Shown here: positions 53,401-62,400 of the stretch, one piece after another
How positions within the stretch are numbered: the first letter of the stretch is position 1
How the letters are laid out: every line of letters starts with the position of its first letter
Source of the DNA: Alisma plantago-aquatica
Lineage: Eukaryota > Streptophyta > Magnoliopsida > Alismatales > Alismataceae
Direction: 5' to 3'
DNA: 64,000 nt
NCBI GenBank assembly: GCA_963693085.1
Contig: OY856409.1
Location: forward strand, 1,337,421,915 to 1,337,485,914
The notes under the pieces: generated by a model
Told to the model about the DNA's origin: nothing
What the model saw: only the letters and a program-made list of their open reading frames with translations
The model's database searches: none
Translations under genes and position numbers: made by a program

Positions 53401-56400
53401 TTTTAAATGTTCTACGTTTGCTATCTATTTGTGCCTCATGGTTGAGTAATTATCTCTCCATGGTGGCTTAGGTTTTTCTCTGCTCTCTACTGCTCCCTTG
53501 TGGGTTTCTTGGATCTGATACTTCAGATCCCCTGCTACTACTTTCTGCCCCTGTGCGGGTCTCTGTTGATCTACTGAATCGAGGATTTTTGCTGCCCATG
53601 TGTTGCGTTTTTGTTGCTTCTATTTTCTGTTGATTGCTGCTACTGCCTGCTACCACTTCGTTGCGCTCCCCCTGCCTGATTCTGCTTCCTGCTATCTTCT
53701 GCATATTTTTTCTGATGGCGTCTACCGATCCGCTACGGACACTTTGTGTCATCCGTTCATTACCAAAGGCACATTTGAAGGCAAGATTCGAAGAAGATTG
53801 GTAGGTTTGAGAATCCAGCCAACATGATGATAAGACTCACACGTGAGCTAAGTTTAAGATTTTCTCAAGATTAGCTTGTCTGCTTTCTACTTGAGCTTTT
53901 CCCATGTAGAACATGTGGGGGAGATGGTCTTTTTGTTCAAATTATCGATATTGAGAAGGTTGCAAGTGTTTTTCTACTCCCCATCGTTTTTTAGTAGAAC
54001 ATAAGGTGGAATTAGTTGATAGAGTGTCTTAAACTCTCTAGAAAAGCTTTGTTTAAGATTTTCTCAAGATTAGCTTGTCTTCTTTCTACTTAAGCTTTTC
54101 CCATGTAGGACATGTGGATGAGATGGTCTTTTTGTTCAAATTATTGATATTGAGAAGGTTGCAAGTGTTTTTCTACTCCCCATTGTTTTCGAGTAGAACA
54201 TAAGGTGGAATTAGTTGATAGAGTGTCTGAAACTCTCTAGAAAAGCTTTGTTGATGAACAACACACTATGTCGAGGCTTGGCATCGTCGGGATGTGTTTT
54301 GGGTACTTACAGGTGCATTTACGATCAAACATCAAACCATATACGTTCTACTTTGACTATGTTTGGTAAGGGGCAGAAGCAAAGCGATTTGCAGACCAGC
54401 TGCATCGTATACAGTCCAGCACTGGAACATAAATATTGCTGCAACACTTTTTATAGTCTACTTAGGAACTGTCGCAGTCTACTCGGACTATAAACGTGAC
54501 TGGAAAAGAATCGTATGACTTTGGACTTTAGATTTGGTTCATATTCTTATACATAGCACACCCCCACCCCAACTCCTTCCAAGCACGAAGAGCAGCATAG
54601 GCCAAAGAAACATTAAGAGACAGTCTTTTTTGAAGACCTAAGACCACGAACGAACCTAGAGCTTCTCCTAGGGTTTCAAGCCTGCAAGAGCTCCTCTCCA
54701 AGCAACCGTCTTCTTCCATGATTTGCATTAGGTTTAAAAGGGGATTGGGTTCTTCTACTTTCTTGTGTAATTATCTCTCTGTAAAACTCTCCAATAATAT
54801 CACCTCTACCAGTGGATGTAGGCTCCCACATTGGGAATTTGTTGAACCACTATAAATATCATCTTCGCGGTTGCTTGCTTGCTCCGTTGTTGATCTTTGT
54901 CATACGTATTGGATAGCCTCACGCTTCTGCATCGCTGAAACAAGCTTGTTGGGCCTTATTGTTTGGGTCTCCCCCAACACCACCATATTCCAACACAAGG
55001 TGATAGAATAGGAGTCACAACAAGACAAAGTAGCATATAACTAAGAGATGACGTATCAGTAGACTAGTAACCAAAATCATGGAACGCAACTTTGGTGAAG
55101 TTGAGCGAAGTTTTGCTGAAACTTCAAACTTCGTCAGTAGGCGAAGTCGATTCTCCAATACTTTGCGGTCGTCTCAACTTCAAGGCGATTTTTATTGTAT
55201 ACGCCGAAGTCCATTTTTTGTTGTTCATTTTGGTCTCAAATTCGTCAAAGTTGGCGAAGTTTTGCTGAAGTGGCCAAAGTTGGGCCGAATTCATGACGGT
55301 CCAGCCCACTTAGCACAAAGACCTCAAACTAGATATTTTAAGTGTGTGAGTGAGATGAGGGAGCCTCACAATCGTGTCCTTGTGCTCCCTGCCATGCAGC
55401 TGCTGCTGGAGAAGTTCTGCTAGTGCTCCTTTGGTGTTGTTTGAGCAGGTAAGTCCCAAATTTCTTCATTTTTCCTTTTTTTTCATTACGAACTCTTAAA
55501 TACTCTATTTTTTCTACTTCTTATCCCTATAAATATACATAATATATAGATCTAATGATCCGAAATTACTGTTTTTTATATAAAAAATATTTAATTAGTA
55601 AGATTTAGGTAGATATAGCCTAGATGTGACCTTCATCTACTAAGATCTACCCTAAATCTTACTACATCTACTTAGATCTAACATAGATCTAGCTTAGATC
55701 TACTTAAATCTAGCTTAGATCTACTTAGATCTAGCATAGATCTAGCTTAGATATATTAAGATCTTGTATTATTACAATATAATATCATAAAACAAACATT
55801 TAAAATAATGTTTTATAAATTTCGTTTTGCTTAAATATTTTAAACTTCTATTTTGCATTAATTAGATTTAGAGTTAGAAATTTTGTAATATTGTATTTGG
55901 ATGCTTATGAGTAATTTGTTAACTTATACTACAATATTAGCAACATATTTAATAATTTCAGTAAATATTTAAATTATTTATTAACTTTCAGTTTGAAAAA
56001 ACTATGACTTTCAAATTTCAACCTAGATTATTCACTTGCTAGTTAACTTAGTTAGCTACTTAGTTAGTCCCACTTAATAACTCATCATACTACAAATTTG
56101 CAATATATTTAATAATTTCAGCAATTATTGATAATTATTTATTACTTAATTATTAATTTTCAGTTCTGAAAATGTATGATTTTCTACCTAGTTAGTAGTC
56201 GCCAAATAAAAGGAGAAAACCCTAAAAAAGAGAAAAAAATGCTGGAATGAAAAGAAGATGTGTTGTGTTTAACCAAAACAACAGGTAAGCAGCAGCGACA
56301 CAAGGAACCACGAAAAGTTAACAACAGCATTACAGGAAGTAGAGTCTTGTTGTCTACTGATGTGTGATTATTCACTGAACCAATATTTTAATGAGTATGA

Positions 56401-59400
56401 CGGTAGTAGCAAGAAGAAATACTGCAGTAAGGGTTAGTCTGATACGGTGCAACTCCAAACCACTGAAATCTAGTGTCTTGATTTTAGATAAACTTTGACT
56501 GGTTGACTACCATGAAAACCCACTCCCGCAGTTTATAGGCACTGCCAGCACAAGTTAAAATTCCTGGCAAAAGAACCATGCCCAAGAGAGAGGGAGCCCG
56601 GTGTGCAAACAGTCAAGTCTATCTTTTTCTCATTCCATAACGGATAACTGTGCTCTCTACCTCTGTGTACAAGGTACTAAACAAATAAAGCTATAAATTC
56701 ATCCAGTTCTGACAACACCCTACAAAATGAAATGTGTTTAGTTTAAACTCATTGCTTCAAAACGTTTTGCTTCTCGAATCAGAATTTACATCGCAACCAC
56801 ACCCTACAAAACTAGCGTTGAGGGACATGATGTGTGTGATTTTCAGAATAAAACATACAGAATAGCAGCTGTACTTGTGGCTCGCTTAAGATATATAACA
56901 AAATGGAGAAGTTTAACTACATTAAGTACTTTAGCAGTCATTTCACATGAAACAGGACAGCAGCAACAGACTGCGTGTTGACTTTGGACCAGCACGCAAT
57001 ACATGTAGACATGTCGTGTAGCGGGTGCTGCGAATCCTAGCAAGGCTGCAGCAGCATCCATGTGGCAGAAATAGTTATGAAAAGGGGAGGAAGCCAGGGG
57101 CCCAAGTCGACAGAGTACATGGGTTGTGTCTGTCATGTTGCTACTTCTCTTTCTCAAGCTAACGGGCTTCTAAGACACAAGACAAGGGTGTCAACAGTAG
57201 ACGAGAAAATTTTTAGGAGCATTAGGAGAGCATGCAAAAATTAGTAGAAGTAGAGAAGCAAGGGATAAGTGGCAGAGCATGAGGGTGGCCAAGTAGAGAT
57301 GGCCTCGAGACGGTCCTTCTCTTGACAGGGTAAGGGTTAGGCCAGGAATGTTCTCCTTTTTAGGTCAAGAAAAGATCCATTTGATTTTTCTATCCGGATG
57401 TTACATTCGAGTCGCTCTGCATCTTGGTACCAGTTATCAGTTTCTCTTCTCTACATACTACACCTCTCGTTTTACAGTTTCCTTTCCCGCCCTCACATCA
57501 TGTGTGTCTCTTTCCACATGTGTGTGGGGGGGGGTCATATTGTTGGGTTTTGTAGAGGAAACATGCACGGCGGAAGCAATAAATAAAAAAAATCCATGCA
57601 ATCGGCAACAGGATCTCGCCGACAACAGTGTATTTCGAAAGAGTGTCTGTGGGATATATACCTTGTCGCGGAGCAAGTCCGGCGACGTTCCGTTGCACGA
57701 TGGTGTGCAACGCTCCCAGCTTACACGGACGGTATTTCTCTCCCGTCCTCTGAACGCGACGCGGGAAGATATGGCGGCGCTCCTTTCGTGCAGTGATGTA
57801 CGCCGCTCGTAGCGTGTATGGACGGTCGTTGACGTCCTCCGAACGCAGGCGTCTCAGCGTCTCTACTTCGTCCACGCGGATGGACGGAAACTCCACGTCA
57901 CGCTTCCTAAGCCGGCAGGAAGGAGTAGCCTCTGCGAGATGACGTGCTAGCATTGCGGTATTCTCCTTTCTCTCCTAAGGACAATGACAGCTAGGGTTTA
58001 CGTATGTGAGTGTAAACTGAAAAGCATCTCTCAATATCTCTTATAAAGACATCGGTCGTCAAGCCCCTTTAAATAGGAGATGAAAGGAAGCAGGGTTTCC
58101 CAAACCCTTCGATAAACAAGAAGACTGCGTTAATTAAAATGCTCATGGATTAATTAGAATATTTTGGAATTAATTAATTAACCAATTAATCGTATTAATT
58201 GATTGATTAATATCCAACTCCATACAATCATTCGGGATGGCTCTATGGGCATACATACCAACAGATATGTCTCTTTTCCACACCACCTACTCATTCTCTT
58301 CGTATTTGGTGTGCGGGAGGGGGGGATATAGAGCAGAGATAAGTATCAGGAGAGATATGAGGAAAGAGATGAGAGATGTTATATTCCAGGCTATCTTCAT
58401 GCAGCTTTATATTCTTTAGCACATTTGCTCTTCCTATGTCTTTGTGGCACGTCATTCCCACTAAGCATCGAGTTGGCTATCTGCGCTAATTTCAGTTGGC
58501 CACTACTTCCAGACAGCGTTGAAGGATCTCAATTGCAGCATTGACACCAAGCTTTTTGCGTTCGTACCTCATTATGCACGTCAGCACAAGAGCTTGATGC
58601 GCTGATTCCAGCCTCTTGTTCCCTCTGGTGTTAATGATGTTTCACTTGATCATTCTCGTTGCATTCTCACGAGGTCGTTTCTTCACATCAGACTTCTCAG
58701 AAGCTCGTCATCTTCTAGCCTGCAAATTATGTATCTGCACGGATTCATCCAAATTTATCTTCACTAAGCTACTTTCATTATGTCTTCTCCGAGTTGCATC
58801 TGTTGACATGGCTCTTCAGCTAATCTACTTGGGTCTATCCTTGATGGTGCCCTTCATTCCTATCAACCCCCAAAGGTTCATGTGCCATATTTATAGAAAG
58901 CACCTCGTCTAGATTGTGTTCGTGGCACATTATGCACGTTTGTGGTCTTCTGCGCTAATTCTAGTTGGCTACACTTCTTAGACAATTTGAAGAAACCTCC
59001 ATGTTCGTGTCGCGTTATGAATGTGAGATGTGTTGATTGAGCACTTATACCACTCACATTCCTCTTCAATGAAGATGGTGTAGTCATGGTATTTTTTATC
59101 GTTTGCTCCAGATTGATGGTGACGAGCTTTTGTTGTGGCGTTTGGATTCCATTTATTAAATGTTCTTCTTTCCAGATGCACTTCAAAAACCTTCTCCACA
59201 GCTCAAGTATTTACAGTCTGCTAAACACAACTCACAACAGGCTTCATCATATGTTTTTAGTTGGGAAGTATTGTTTAAGGGAGAGTGACAATTTTTGTAT
59301 GCAGAGTGACGATTTTATCTCTATCGTCTAATTGAGTCATGTAAGTCCAAACTTGGACACCCATGCTCAAGCTTGAGGGGGTCTATTAAAAAGTATTATA

Positions 59401-62400
59401 GGCCTATTTGGTTAATAGGTTATATAGTATATGGGCTTAAGTGTCTCGGCCCATGTAGCCTTGATCTCAAGTATGTAATGTTTTCCTCCCTTTCTCTTAT
59501 ATATAGAACATGGGTGTGCCATCTAATATGAATACAAGTGAGTTTCCCTCACACTTTTCAACAGTTTTTAACAGAGGGAAAAATGATATTCACCATTAAA
59601 ACAACTTTCCCATTATTGAACCATTTTCATCCATGTCAGATCGTGGAACAAGTGCCACTACTTATAAACCCAAACCAGGGCTAAAAACCTAAGTAGAACC
59701 TTTAAGGCATACACCATTAGCCGAAACCAAGGAAGCACGAACACGATCCTAGACACTGACACTGACACGGACACGGAAAATTTCTAAAATGTAGGACACA
59801 AACACGGCATTGGATGAGGATTTTTTTTCAATATATACATATGTGTGGGTGTGTGACGTATGAACTGGAATTTATCTTAAAATTTGTCCATGTTAATGTA
59901 TATATGTATGTATAATCTTACATGCAGATATATGTGTCTTTATGTGTATGTTGAAAACAATATAAAGTAGAAACCTAAATGTATGTTTCTTGTAAATATA
60001 TATGAGTTCATATCACTCATTTAACCAACTTATTAGACTATAATTGACTTGTAATATTTGATTCAGCTTAGAATTTGCATATTGGTTCTTTTCAACAGAT
60101 TTGTTTGTAATTATGATTAGATCTCAGCTCTATGTTAGATTTTCTCAGCAATAAGGCATAAACATGAGCTGTATATTCAACATTTGCACTCTGAAATATG
60201 CTATTGCAGCAGCAGCTGCAGCGATGTGTCCAGGAAGTGTCTGGGTAGTGTCCAGCTGTGTCCGGGGTGCAAAAAAAGACCAAAATGAACTGGACACGTC
60301 CCAACCGTGTCCAAAACGTTTTGGGCCGTGTCCGGGAAGTGTCCCTGTCCGACACGGACACGGGGACTGTCTAGAAGTTTCCGTGCTTCCTAGGCCGAAA
60401 CACATTACATAGGAAGTTACATGGACCCAAACACTCAAAAGAATAAGTGTATCACTGATCAACTCCAACATGTCAGAAGTACATGCTTGATGCAAATTGC
60501 AGCCAAGGCATTCCTGATCTACAATATTAGTTGAGCTACTAAAAAACTTGACTAATTAACGTGCTTTCACCAAAGAATGTCTTCAATGGGGGTATATAGC
60601 TTCTTAGATGATGATAATAATAACAAATGCTTGAACTTAAGCATAGTCAAAATATTAATGGGTATCACCATAGATTAGAAACAAAAAAGGAGAAATACAT
60701 TTTAAAATTAGAGGAGTTGTTTTGTACTAATTCCTACTCTTACACTTAATGGCCTTGCATGCCTACTTTTAAAATGTTTATGTTTGCATTTATCTATCAC
60801 ACAGGGACCTATATTGCGATTTCTCCACTCCTATACTATAGAAGAATTTTATATTTTTTTGCCTGTAAATATTATATGAGATGACACATCTGATAATGTT
60901 AACCGCCTAATCCTAAAGTATCCCGAGCTACACCAAAAGTAATAAAGTACTACATAGGTGAATATATCTTGTATCAGAATCATCAGTGCCAGCTACGCAT
61001 GAGATACGGTGTCAGCCTAAGCTGCACATCGAAAAAGAGGTCTGCTACCTGGTACATAGGCACTCGACCATAACGGGCTCAATTTGAGTGCGGGAGTGAA
61101 ACATGTACAGTTGAGACCCGGATGGAGTAATGAGTCTTGGTGGAATATGAAAGAAAAAAGGAATAGCCCACCACAGATATCACAACTCTAATGACAGAAA
61201 CAAAAGCACAACCCACTTAGCCATAAGGAATGAAACTTACTCTTTGCTGATTATAGAAGTGGCATGCACCAAAGAAATATCCATGGGTATTCTAATTGTA
61301 TTTCTTAAGCATGGTAATAAAAAAACTGCCTTGAGGCATTTGAGGCTTACGCCTCTTGGCGAGGCTATCCCAAACGCGCCTCGAGGCTTACGCCTCAGTG
61401 TCCTAGACTGAGGCTTACGCCTCACAATGTCTGAGGCTCTGAGGGTTAGCTGAGGCACACACCTCAATATTGAACGATAATGTCTTATGTTAGCCACAAA
61501 ATTGTCTACTTTTAAGATTATTACTATCACTTTCTTCAAAAACAATTAGATTTCTTGTAGTTAACTCTTATTTTTAATTAATGAACATTTAATCATCATT
61601 CTTTTGAGTGACATTTTTCGATCTTCATTGTTAAATTTATATTTGTTTGCTACCTTCTTATTCACTATGTCTGTGAATTTCATAGCATTGTTAACTAATT
61701 TTGGTTCCTTGTTCCTACTAATTTGAAATTCTATCTCCTTTTGTTTTTCTGTCGATGACATCTTTTATTCTAATAGTATAAAAAATTGATATCTAGTTAT
61801 TTTTCTACATATTTATTTAGTCATGGTTGTCAAGGCGCATAGGCGGTGGGGCGCCTTGCCCGCCTAGGCAGGCGCCTAGGCTTTTCTGGGCGTTATTTTT
61901 CCATTTTTCGGTCACATATTTAAATGTTTGTACACATGATACTATATGTGATAATGGAATTTGTATTCATTAAATGTTATTGTTAGTCTAATTTGAATTA
62001 ATAACTATAGGAGAAACTAGGGCAAGAGAATTAACATGAAGAAAAAGAAACAACAGTAGGAGGAAGCTAAATAGGAATTGGAGAGAGAAAAGGGGATAAA
62101 AAGAAACATGCAAATGGTAGGAGTTGTGCAGGAAGAAATCAAGATAAGACAAACACAAGGGCAGTAAAAGGATATTGAAAGAGGAGGAAGAATTCAACAA
62201 AACAAAATAAGGAAACAGCAGTAGCGGGTGCTGAAATAGAAAATATAGAGGAAGGAAGATTAGGTCATTGAAAATAAATGGAAACATGCAAACAACAGTA
62301 CCTGTGAGAGGAGACTTAGGAGGAAGAAATCAGAAAAAGAACAAATATATGCAAATAGTAGTAGTAGATTTGGTAGCAGGAGATATAGGACAAATTTGAA

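Larger units (their letters stand above)
48276..54995 (+). mobile_element. decayed Ty1/copia element with about 0.8-kb LTRs
   Basis: Homologous LTRs at 48,276-49,142 and 54,212-54,995, primer-binding site at 49,143, gag/zinc knuckle, integrase, RT and RNase H remnants, and a second copia inserted near 52.7 kb. It is antisense to TAF1. Confidence 0.82.

Noticed and set aside
56843..57157. 104-codon minus-strand frame
   Set aside because: No recognisable domain and no splice or homology support; inside the TAF1 intron.
57348..57953. Overlapping frames of about 150 codons on both strands
   Set aside because: They fall across the border of the solo LTR at 57,541-58,263, with no recognisable domain.
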